Assembly: GCA_028712575.1 (NCBI GenBank)
Contig: JAQTPU010000015.1
Span: 1-13,260 of the forward strand
Reading direction: 5' to 3'
From: Candidatus Iainarchaeum sp.
GTDB taxonomy: Archaea > Iainarchaeota > Iainarchaeia > Iainarchaeales > GCA-2688035
Length of the DNA: 13,260 bases
Shown: positions 6,317-12,985 of the stretch, one piece after another
How the letters are laid out: each line of letters opens with the position of its first letter
Numbering within the stretch: position 1 is the stretch's first letter
Position numbers and translations under genes: made by a program
The notes under the pieces: model-generated
The model's input: only the letters and a program-made list of their open reading frames with translations
Told to the model about the DNA's origin: nothing
Databases searched by the model: none

Positions 6317-7372
6317 ATGGTTGGCAAAGTTACCCAGTTTTTTCTTATTCTGGTGGGAATTATTGCAGTGCTGGGCATATTCTCCACACTAACCAACTCG
6401 TTTGGCACAATAACAAGCGCAAACATGTTTTTTTTGGCAATTGCCTGCTTTTTTTTCATTCTTTCCATATTGGCATGGGTTTTTTCATGGGCTTTCCTGC
6501 TAAAAAAAAGCTCAAACCTGCCTTTTAAAGGCGCTGTTTTTGCAGGCTTCAGCTCTGTTTACGCCTCTATTGACCCCTTTCAGTTCGGGGCAGATGCAAT
6601 GCGCGCGCTTTTAATAAAAAACTGGTTCAATGCCCCCTATTCGGATTCCCTGGCTGCTTCAATGATAACAAAAGGCCTGAAGTTTCTGCTAATGGCGCTG
6701 TTTGCGGGAATAATCCTGCTTTTTTTTGTTTTCACACAGCCGGATGCCTGGTTTACAATTGCCTTTTTTTCAGGCTTTGTCGTAATACTGGCTGCAACAC
6801 TGCTTTTCCTTCTGCCCATGCACAAAAAAGTCGGCTTCAGGATTGCAGGCTTTTTCAGGCATATTTCAAAATTCTGGAAAAAATTTTTATTGGCCGAAAA
6901 ATTTTTCCGCTCTTACTCCGAATACCTTTGCGCAACAAGCAAAAAGGCGATTATTGCCGTTTTTATCATTGTCTCTTTTTCGCTTTTTTTCGAATTCCTT
7001 TCCCTGCTTTTTTCCTTTGAAGCAGTGGGCGCATCAGTGCCGATTGAGCTGATGGCAGTGCTTTTCATAATCGCAATTGTGCTTGACAGGGCGCCTTTTG
7101 TCCCAAGGGGCATAGGCCTTGTCGAATCAATAGGGTTTTCATTCGTCCTCATAAACGTGCCAAGCATTCCTGAACAGAAAATTGCAGGCGCGCTTGTTTT
7201 GTTTGCAATTGCGCGCATAGTAGTGCCGACAATTTTGAGCTTTGCCTTTTACATTTTCTGCGCGAACAGGCAGCCTAAAAAAGAAGGCAAATCACCAGAA
7301 AGCCTTCCTGGCAAAAATAAAAACAAAAAACCAGAAAAGGCAGTTGAGAAAAACAATTCCCCAAATAACTGA
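6317..7372 (+). CDS. Flippase-like membrane protein, LPG_synthase_TM/UPF0104 type
   Basis: This 351-residue protein has about seven or eight membrane helices. Two conserved motifs of the lysylphosphatidylglycerol-synthase transmembrane-region family are visible: FGADAMRALLI at 90-100, matching the family's G-D-x-x-R motif after the third helix, and VPRGIGLVE at 262-270, matching its P-G-G-x-G-x-x-E motif with Arg in place of one Gly. The soluble aminoacyl-transfer domain of bacterial MprF is absent, so lysine transfer is not expected. In archaea and many bacteria such stand-alone domains are suspected flippases or partners of lipid-linked sugar pathways. Residues 316-351 form a Lys/Pro/Asn-rich cytoplasmic tail, and the last 81 bases of the gene overlap the convergent glycosyltransferase gene. 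Family is fairly certain; substrate is unknown. Confidence 0.75.
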   Translation: MVGKVTQFFLILVGIIAVLGIFSTLTNSFGTITSANMFFLAIACFFFILSILAWVFSWAFLLKKSSNLPFKGAVFAGFSSVYASIDPFQFGADAMRALLIKNWFNAPYSDSLAASMITKGLKFLLMALFAGIILLFFVFTQPDAWFTIAFFSGFVVILAATLLFLLPMHKKVGFRIAGFFRHISKFWKKFLLAEKFFRSYSEYLCATSKKAIIAVFIIVSFSLFFEFLSLLFSFEAVGASVPIELMAVLFIIAIVLDRAPFVPRGIGLVESIGFSFVLINVPSIPEQKIAGALVLFAIARIVVPTILSFAFYIFCANRQPKKEGKSPESLPGKNKNKKPEKAVEKNNSPNN

Positions 7373-8251
7373 AACCGCCTGCCATTCTTTCATAGGCCCG
7401 AAAATTTTTATTATAAGCTTTGCAAAATCAAGCCTTTCCTTTCCGCCAGGGCATTTTGGAATGCCTATTTTTCCGTTTTCAAGCGAATAAGGCGGGAATT
7501 TTTTCTGGCTCACGTCTTTCCTGTTTGTCCTTAGCTTCAGGACAAAAAAATCAATCAGGTGCGGAAGGTAAAACATCAGGGAGACAGCCATGAGCATTAT
7601 GTTTGCAGTAAGCACAAGAATGCAGCCAATCATTCCCCCAATCAGCAGTGTTCCCGAATCCCCGGGAAAAACCTTTGCCGGATAGAAATTCCAGAACAAC
7701 AGGCCCAGGATTGCGGCTGAAAAAACAATTGCAAGCAGGAAAAACTGCGTAGTGGCAAGCAAAGCCGCGACAAAGCAGGAAATTATAAAGCCCGAGCCGA
7801 TTTCCCAGCCGTTAAGCCCTGCAAAAGTGTTCTGCAGCGCAGCCAGCCCGACAATAAACAAGGCGAGCAATGGCGCAAGCAGCCAGTGCTGTGCAAACAA
7901 AAAAGCAAAAACAAGGCAGAAAACCGAAATTGGAACAGCCCTTGCAGCCCATGAAAGGCTTCCGCGGAATTTCTTTTTCAAGTCATCAAAAAAGCCAATT
8001 ATTGAACAGCCTGTTGCGGCAAGCCCAAGCACTATAAAACCAATGTTGAAATTTTCAAAGGCAAGAATAATAAAAATTCCCGTCCATAGCGGAACAAGAA
8101 GCGCAATTCCCGTTGCTTCAGGCAGAAAAACCCCTTTTTCCTTATTGATGTCCCTGCCGAGAATCCCGGATTTTTTCATTTTTTTTGCGGCAAAAAAAAC
8201 ACTTGCAGCGCTTATAATGAAAACGGCTGCAAACAACAGGAAGATATCCAT
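7292..8251 (-). CDS. Polyprenyl-phosphate sugar-1-phosphate transferase (MraY/WecA/Alg7 family)
   Basis: This 319-residue enzyme has about ten membrane helices and should transfer a sugar-1-phosphate, probably GlcNAc- or related HexNAc-1-phosphate, from UDP-sugar to dolichyl phosphate at the inner face of the membrane. Family motifs are in order: GRDINKEKG (32-40) with PEATG (44-48); the Mg-binding DD at 89-90 in GFFDDLKKK; NTFAGLNGWEIGSG (141-154); and PAKVFPGDSGT (191-201) with D198. The NTFAGLNGWE motif and eukaryote-like PE motif resemble Alg7/AglH enzymes that start N-glycan assembly more than peptidoglycan MraY. This fits the sequon-rich S-layer protein nearby. The start at 8251 is the first Met, with GGTG a few bases upstream. 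The 3' end overlaps the flippase-like gene tail by 81 bases. The exact sugar is not known. Confidence 0.82.
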   Translation of the reverse strand: MDIFLLFAAVFIISAASVFFAAKKMKKSGILGRDINKEKGVFLPEATGIALLVPLWTGIFIILAFENFNIGFIVLGLAATGCSIIGFFDDLKKKFRGSLSWAARAVPISVFCLVFAFLFAQHWLLAPLLALFIVGLAALQNTFAGLNGWEIGSGFIISCFVAALLATTQFFLLAIVFSAAILGLLFWNFYPAKVFPGDSGTLLIGGMIGCILVLTANIMLMAVSLMFYLPHLIDFFVLKLRTNRKDVSQKKFPPYSLENGKIGIPKCPGGKERLDFAKLIIKIFGPMKEWQAVSVIWGIVFLNCLFWFFVFIFARKAFW

Positions 8252-8269
8252 TCAAACACCGGCAATTAT

Positions 8270-8290
8270 AATCTGCAATAACCAATAAAA
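8270..8290 (-). promoter_or_regulatory. Upstream element shared with truD
   Basis: Read on the minus strand, TTATTGGTTATTGCAGATT lies 18 bases before the glycosyltransferase ATG. Nearly the same sequence (one substitution, one extra T) occurs 9 bases before the truD ATG. It follows a T6 tract (8287-8292 on the minus strand) that could end the truD message. It may be a promoter or regulator site for the transferase gene. Confidence 0.4.
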
Positions 8291-8303
8291 AACAATTTTT
8301 TTT

Positions 8304-9557
8304 TTATTCCTCTTCAAGCTTCATAAGTTCTGCAAGCACTGTTGTGGCATAATTCCCCTTTGAAAGCTCAAAAGAAATTTTTGCAAAAAGCCTTCCCTCG
8401 TTAAATTCGTCTTTCCCTATTTCAAGCAGCCTCATTTTTTCGGGAAAAAGCACGATTTCCTTTCTCGCGCCTTTTGAAGAAACCTCCGGCATTTCCTCCA
8501 CCCTGAATTTTGCAAGGCCAATTCCCTCTTCTTCAAGGATTTTTTTTTCAATTTCTCCGGCCTTTCCGGATGCAAGTTCAGATTCAAAGCCGGGCAGGAC
8601 AGCAGTTGCAATTCCGCCAATCAGCACGTCCCCTTCAATCGGTTTCAGGCCTGCGCCGGATTTCAGCCTTTCCTCGATTATCCTATTGAACAAATAGGAC
8701 TGGTAGGCATGTGTAAACAAAAAACGCAGCTGTTTCTGCAGTTTCCTGAAAGCGCCTGCAAAATCATTCGGGTATCTGCACAAATGATGGATTAATGCCC
8801 TTTCAGGCCTGTATTCAACGGGAAAGGACTTGCTTGCAGCGCTGAAATCAAGGGTTTCGGAAAGATTTTTTCTTGCATTTTTTATGTCTTCCCTTTCCTT
8901 TTCCCCCTGCATTGTCAAAAAAAGCATTACTGCCTCTTTAAGATTGCCGTTTACAAATTCCCTGCCCACAAGATGAGTGACCCGCCTCACTCCCCCGAAC
9001 CTCTGTTCGCCGAAAAAATTTGCGATTCCGTTTTTTTCCGCCTCCTTGAAAAAGGCCTCAATGCGTTTCCTCAATTCCTTTTCCTCGAGCTCAAGGCGCC
9101 GGATTGTAATCACAAACCTGTTCCCTTTCAAAGAGCCAATTTCAATTCTCTCGCCCTGCCATTTAAGGGGGCGGAGGTCAATTGTCCTGCTCCGGAACAA
9201 TTCCAATTTTTCAGGGTCCGGGTCGAAAATAGTCAGGTACTGGCAGGTAATCGCCCGCTTGTCCTTCAATCCCGCGTAACCGAACCGTTTCCTTGACAAC
9301 TGCAGAAACCTCGACAGCCTGCGCAGAACAAAATTCACATCCGCATTGTATTTTTCAAGCTCGCACAACAACTGGCTTTTTTCCCTTTCAAGGGGCCGTT
9401 CAGGAACAACAATCGGCGTTGCCTTGTTCAATGCATCTTCCAGCAGGAACCGCTTCACTTCGGCAATCCCGCTTTCAGCAATTTCCTCTACAATAAAATC
9501 AGAATACCTCTGCTTGATATGCCCGCCAATTCCCTTTGAAGAAGTCGAATAAACCAT
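8304..9557 (-). CDS. truD: tRNA pseudouridine synthase D (TruD)
   Basis: This 417-residue enzyme isomerises uridine to pseudouridine in tRNA (U13 in bacteria; archaeal and eukaryotic relatives also modify U35 and other sites). The catalytic Asp is D99 in GYAGLKDKRAIT (94-104). Other family motifs are NFFGEQRFGG (180-189) and THAYQSYLFN (282-291). The segment around 190-275 carries the charged insertion typical of the TRUD domain, and the length suits archaeal members. I chose the ATG at 9557. A TTG at 9575 would add six residues (the run ending ILVF) with no support from the family, and the ATG gives MVYSTSSKGIGGHIK followed by the usual DFIVEEI beta strand. The gene is divergent from the unknown gene at 9622 and lies 52 bases upstream of the glycosyltransferase gene. 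Confidence 0.93.
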   Translation of the reverse strand: MVYSTSSKGIGGHIKQRYSDFIVEEIAESGIAEVKRFLLEDALNKATPIVVPERPLEREKSQLLCELEKYNADVNFVLRRLSRFLQLSRKRFGYAGLKDKRAITCQYLTIFDPDPEKLELFRSRTIDLRPLKWQGERIEIGSLKGNRFVITIRRLELEEKELRKRIEAFFKEAEKNGIANFFGEQRFGGVRRVTHLVGREFVNGNLKEAVMLFLTMQGEKEREDIKNARKNLSETLDFSAASKSFPVEYRPERALIHHLCRYPNDFAGAFRKLQKQLRFLFTHAYQSYLFNRIIEERLKSGAGLKPIEGDVLIGGIATAVLPGFESELASGKAGEIEKKILEEEGIGLAKFRVEEMPEVSSKGARKEIVLFPEKMRLLEIGKDEFNEGRLFAKISFELSKGNYATTVLAELMKLEEE

Positions 9558-9566
9558 AAAAACCAG

Positions 9567-9595
9567 AATTTGCAATAAACCAATAATTTATTTAA
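9567..9595. promoter_or_regulatory. Overlapping divergent promoters of truD and the 9622 gene
   Basis: On the plus strand TTTATTTAA (9587-9595) is centred about 30 bases before the ATG at 9622 and should give an almost leaderless message. On the minus strand the element TTATTGGTTTATTGCAAATT (9567-9586), shared with the upstream region of the glycosyltransferase gene, lies before the truD ATG. The whole divergent region is 64 bases, so both promoters share it. Confidence 0.45.
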
Positions 9596-9621
9596 GTGTG
9601 CAATAGCTTTAATACTTTAAT

Positions 9622-10200
9622 ATGCCGCGCTTGTCAATCGAGGGGGACCATGCAAAAGTAGAACTATTAAGCAGGCGCAGGCAGAAAAAGCTCGGTTTCA
9701 GGCCGGAGCCGCGCCTGGTTAAAAGGGTTTCAGGCAAAAGGCTGCGATTTGCATATTCGCTTGGAATGTCCCTTGCGCATGTTCTCTTTCCAAAAAACTT
9801 TCCCGAAATTGTTGCAAGCGGCAGGGGCAGGAAAACAACCTATTCTGCTGCAATTGAACTTGATGCAAAAAGCCAGGCGGCAATCAATGACTGGTATGCA
9901 TTTCACATGAGAACTGCAAACTTTGTCCTGCATGAAAAAAGGCTGAAGCGTATGGGCATTGATGAAAAAGCAGACGCACTGAACTCGTGCGGGATAATTG
10001 TAAACAAAAAGCCCATGAATGTCGGAGTAACGCAGAAAGGAAGCCTTGTTTTTTTTGAAGTCGTGAATGTCAATGTGCAGCTTCTTGAGGCAAAAATACG
10101 TGTTCTTCCCGAAAGCCTGAAAAAGAAGCAGGCAGCGAGGCTTCTTTCTGCACTAAAAAAAATTTATAACGGGCAAAATGAAATTTTTGTCCATAACTGA
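9622..10200 (+). CDS. Basic protein of unknown function
   Basis: I do not recognise this 192-residue protein. The first 45 residues are strongly basic (RRRQKK, KRVSGKRLR), which suggests nucleic-acid or ribosome contact. A LAHVLFPKNFPEIVASG stretch (51-67) is followed by a basic RGRKTTY and a helical DAKSQAAINDWYAFHMR. The C-terminal half ends in a predicted amphipathic helix (ESLKKKQAARLLSALKKI, about 164-181). The PKNFP segment loosely recalls hypothetical proteins related to kinase-like N-lobes, but I see no catalytic motif. There is no signal peptide or membrane helix. It is transcribed away from truD and its stop is two bases from the stop of the aRF1 gene. That it is a real gene is supported by a good promoter, full-length use of the gap between two genes and matching codon use. 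Confidence 0.55.
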   Translation: MPRLSIEGDHAKVELLSRRRQKKLGFRPEPRLVKRVSGKRLRFAYSLGMSLAHVLFPKNFPEIVASGRGRKTTYSAAIELDAKSQAAINDWYAFHMRTANFVLHEKRLKRMGIDEKADALNSCGIIVNKKPMNVGVTQKGSLVFFEVVNVNVQLLEAKIRVLPESLKKKQAARLLSALKKIYNGQNEIFVHN

Positions 10201-10202
10201 CT

Positions 10203-12983
10203 TTACCTGTATCTTAACATTGCGCCTATTCCGCCGAAACCCTTGTAGAATTGTTCCCCTTCGGGAGTGTCAGTGCTTACAATGTAGGTTGTTGCGCCTG
10301 TTGCCTGCGCCTTTTCCATGAGCCAGTCTGCATAATCTATTTCCTCGATGACCTCTGCCTGGGTGCTGCTTCCGCATTTTCCGCATTTGTAGGATGAAGA
10401 ATCGAATTTTTTCGGCTCCTTCACAACCAGCTCCTCGTTGTTCCCGCATTTTTCGCAATGGAACTTGAAAACCATCCATTCAAGGGCGTCGCTTACAAGC
10501 AGGTGTGAAACCTTGCCTATTTCAAGCGCCTGTTCAACCTCTTTCTGGCCATAGGCTGCAAGGCCTGTTTTTACAATTCCTTCCATGAAGCTGTTCACTG
10601 TATTTTTTTCTTTTACGGCATCCGCGTCTTTCAGCAGTTCATCCGCTTTCTGGACAACTTCCCTTATTCCGGATTCTTCGGTATAGGAAGTATCCACCAA
10701 ACCCAAAATTTTTTTCTTAATCCTGTGGTCAATCAGGTTTTTGTTCACAAAATAATTTTTTGTCATTCCAGGGCCTCCGACAATGACCCCCTTTAATTTG
10801 TCCCCGTAGGGCAAAAAAATATCATTGGTTTTTTCGCTGATGCGCTTGTAAAATTCCTGTGCAGCCTCTTCATGCAGGCGTTCAAACCTGTGCGCGGAGT
10901 TATGCACTATTAGGCCATTTGCAATGAAGTTCCTGTTCTCAACGCTGATGTCAATCATTTTGGTTGGAGCCAATATTTTTTTAATTTTGCTTATTTTTGC
11001 AGGCAATAGCTCTTTTGCAAGGGCTTTTTCAAGTTCCGCAGCCAATTTCTTGTTCCCTGTTTTTTCCGCATATCCAATTATTGATTCCCTGAAAGTTGCT
11101 TTTCCCATCATTCTTTCATTTCTGAAAAAATTCGTTGTTTTTGGAAAATCAGTTATTTTAAAGCCGTGTTTTTCAATTATTTTTCTTATTTCTGCGCCGG
11201 AAACAGCAATCTGCCTGACATTGCTTTTGGCCGTAGTTTCGCAGGCAAGTTTTTCCAGTTTTTTCATCTTGTCTTTTGCGCTGAAGCCGATTTCTTTTGC
11301 AAACAATTCAAGCGATTCTTTTTCATTCAATTGCACAGTGAAGCGTGTTTTCTTTGAATGGGGATTTCTCCTGTTGTCATAGAGATTCAGGCTTGCGATT
11401 ATTCCAAATCTTAGCAATGCCAATTGCACCTGCTTCACAAGTTTTTCATTGTTCATGCCAAGCCCGACATGGTGCCTTGTCGCATATCCTTCCGCATCGA
11501 ACAAACCCCTCAAAAAACCAGCCAAAACAGAATTTTCCGATTTCAGGACTTTTTTTGGAATGCTTCCTGTTCCGCAAAGCTCCGGAAAGTTTTCCTTCAA
11601 AAATTTTACAATTGGCTTTCCATGCACGCCGACTTCAAAATAATTTTTTGTCTCCCTGAACCTGAAATGGGCGTTTGCATTGAAAATCTTTTTTGCGAGT
11701 TTTTCATATTCTTCTGCGACTTCTTTTCTCTGCTCCGAAAGCCTTATTCTTTCGTTTTCAAAGTGCCCGTCGCCCAAAAAATATCCGGCAAATTGCGCCA
11801 GTTCTTCGCCAAGTTCCGAAGGGAGCAGTAAATCGCTGTTCGGCTTGCAGTGTTCCCTGCAGAATTCATTAAAATCAATGCCGCGGCAAGCGCAGATTTT
11901 TTCAAGATTTTTGAATCTCGGGTTGAATTTTCCCAATTCCAAAGCAGAAATATCAGCTTGATGCAGCCCTATTTTTTTTCCCAATCCTTTCTGGGATAAA
12001 CCGAGTTTTTCCCTTGTTTCCCTTATTTTTGAAAGCCCGGATTCTAAAATAATAAAAGAATTGAAGAAGTTGCTCTGCAATCTTTGTTTTGCCCCCTTTG
12101 TATTTATTTTTTCAGGCAGCAATAAAAATTCCCCTTCCTGCAGTTCTTCCGCAGCTTTTTCTTTTATTGCGCCATTTTCCCAGCAGAAAAAAACATGTTC
12201 TTTGGAGGAGGTTATTTCCATTCTCGGCGCAGAAGTAATTATTTTGAATGCCTCGGGTTTTGTTGTTTCCCATTTGTCATTAATGAAAGAATCTTTCACT
12301 GTGCCTTCTTCGAAATCTGCTGTTTTTATTCCTGAAGGATTATGCACTGCTTCAATTTCAACAATGTTTCCGTCGCTAAGCATAATTAGGCTTTCGGGAG
12401 AAAGGCATTGCCCCCCGGCCCGCATTTTTCCCGATATTCCCGAAGTAAACCTTCCCAAAATTTCGTATTTTTTTCCAATCAGCGCTGCAATTGTTGAATC
12501 GCTCTTGTCAAGCACAACAATCCCGAAAACATCTTTCGGCGAAACCATGTCCTCGAGAGGCGAAAGATGGAATTCCGAATCGCACCAGTAAAGCTTTGTC
12601 CTTAAAGGGCGTATCGGCCTTAGAGTCATCAGCTGGATGTCGCTTCTGCCTTCTGCCTGGGAAACATTCCCGCAAAAAACAACAAGCCCGTTTTTCGGCA
12701 GCCTGAAATCAATCTGTTTCAAAAAATTGTCAATTTTCCTTAATGCGCCCTGCACGTTTTTTCTTGTCTGCGGGCTCTTTATATTCGAGGACTGGCTCAT
12801 TTCCTCTGTTATCTGGCCAGTTACTGAACCCCTGTCAACATCCTCCGGCATATACAAAGAAATCAGTTCAGTCCCCCTTCCCTTGAACTCCTTCATTTTC
12901 TTGAGCTTTTTCTTGAACAAAGCAACCTCCGCTTCATCCACTTCTTCCAAATGCTCGTTCGCCATAACCATCACAAATGTCAT
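10203..12983 (-). CDS. prf1: Peptide chain release factor aRF1, intein-containing precursor
   Basis: This 926-residue precursor gives a 423-residue aRF1 after removal of a 503-residue intein. aRF1 reads all three stop codons and triggers peptidyl-tRNA hydrolysis. In the N domain, GTELISLYMP, NIKS (67-70) and YWCDSEF (132-138, the YxCxxxF motif) form the stop-codon pocket. The catalytic GGQ is at 190-192, and the SAHRFERLHEEA helix that normally follows it resumes at S696. The C domain has a zinc-type CxxC...CxxC pair (C843, C846, C867, C870) and the typical archaeal end GGIGAMLRYR. I chose the ATG at 12983 because it starts two bases after the upstream gene's stop; an ATG at 13019 would overlap that gene by 34 bases. 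Met codons 4 and 6 residues further in are also possible. Identification is certain; the exact start is not. Confidence 0.95.
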   Translation of the reverse strand: MTFVMVMANEHLEEVDEAEVALFKKKLKKMKEFKGRGTELISLYMPEDVDRGSVTGQITEEMSQSSNIKSPQTRKNVQGALRKIDNFLKQIDFRLPKNGLVVFCGNVSQAEGRSDIQLMTLRPIRPLRTKLYWCDSEFHLSPLEDMVSPKDVFGIVVLDKSDSTIAALIGKKYEILGRFTSGISGKMRAGGQCLSPESLIMLSDGNIVEIEAVHNPSGIKTADFEEGTVKDSFINDKWETTKPEAFKIITSAPRMEITSSKEHVFFCWENGAIKEKAAEELQEGEFLLLPEKINTKGAKQRLQSNFFNSFIILESGLSKIRETREKLGLSQKGLGKKIGLHQADISALELGKFNPRFKNLEKICACRGIDFNEFCREHCKPNSDLLLPSELGEELAQFAGYFLGDGHFENERIRLSEQRKEVAEEYEKLAKKIFNANAHFRFRETKNYFEVGVHGKPIVKFLKENFPELCGTGSIPKKVLKSENSVLAGFLRGLFDAEGYATRHHVGLGMNNEKLVKQVQLALLRFGIIASLNLYDNRRNPHSKKTRFTVQLNEKESLELFAKEIGFSAKDKMKKLEKLACETTAKSNVRQIAVSGAEIRKIIEKHGFKITDFPKTTNFFRNERMMGKATFRESIIGYAEKTGNKKLAAELEKALAKELLPAKISKIKKILAPTKMIDISVENRNFIANGLIVHNSAHRFERLHEEAAQEFYKRISEKTNDIFLPYGDKLKGVIVGGPGMTKNYFVNKNLIDHRIKKKILGLVDTSYTEESGIREVVQKADELLKDADAVKEKNTVNSFMEGIVKTGLAAYGQKEVEQALEIGKVSHLLVSDALEWMVFKFHCEKCGNNEELVVKEPKKFDSSSYKCGKCGSSTQAEVIEEIDYADWLMEKAQATGATTYIVSTDTPEGEQFYKGFGGIGAMLRYR
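10899..12407 (-). other. Intein in aRF1 with LAGLIDADG endonuclease and embedded HTH
   Basis: This in-frame 503-residue element (precursor residues 193-695) sits between Gln192 of GGQ and Ser696. It begins with CLSPESLIMLSDGN (block A, nucleophile C193) and ends NFIANGLIVHN (blocks F/G, His694-Asn695), followed by Ser as the +1 nucleophile, so all class 1 splicing residues are present. Block B is ITSSKEHVFF, with Ser (S260) where Thr is usual before the conserved His263. Residues about 317-372 are a Cro/C1-type helix-turn-helix (LGLSQKGLGKKIGLHQADISALE pattern). Two LAGLIDADG helices follow, at 395-408 with D405 and at 486-501 with E498; both acidic residues are kept, so the homing endonuclease may be active. 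Another basic helical stretch (about 590-670) precedes the C-terminal splicing segment. Confidence 0.95.
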
Positions 12984-12985
12984 TA

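Noticed and set aside
6447..6730. Runs of T8 in the flippase-like gene as possible phase-variation tracts.
   Set aside because: TTT is the common Phe codon in this AT-rich DNA and such runs occur in many genes here, including housekeeping ones.
7752..8288. A 178-codon plus-strand frame opposite the sugar-phosphate transferase.
   Set aside because: Antisense shadow of a gene with complete family motifs; no domain, no promoter.
9558..9575. Six-residue extension of TruD from a TTG codon.
   Set aside because: The downstream ATG gives a normal family start; the extension lies within the promoter region.
12061..12591. Long plus-strand open frames opposite the aRF1 gene (also 10924-11382 and 12637-13086).
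   Set aside because: They are hydrophobic, Ser/Phe-rich antisense images of a clearly coding gene and show no domain.
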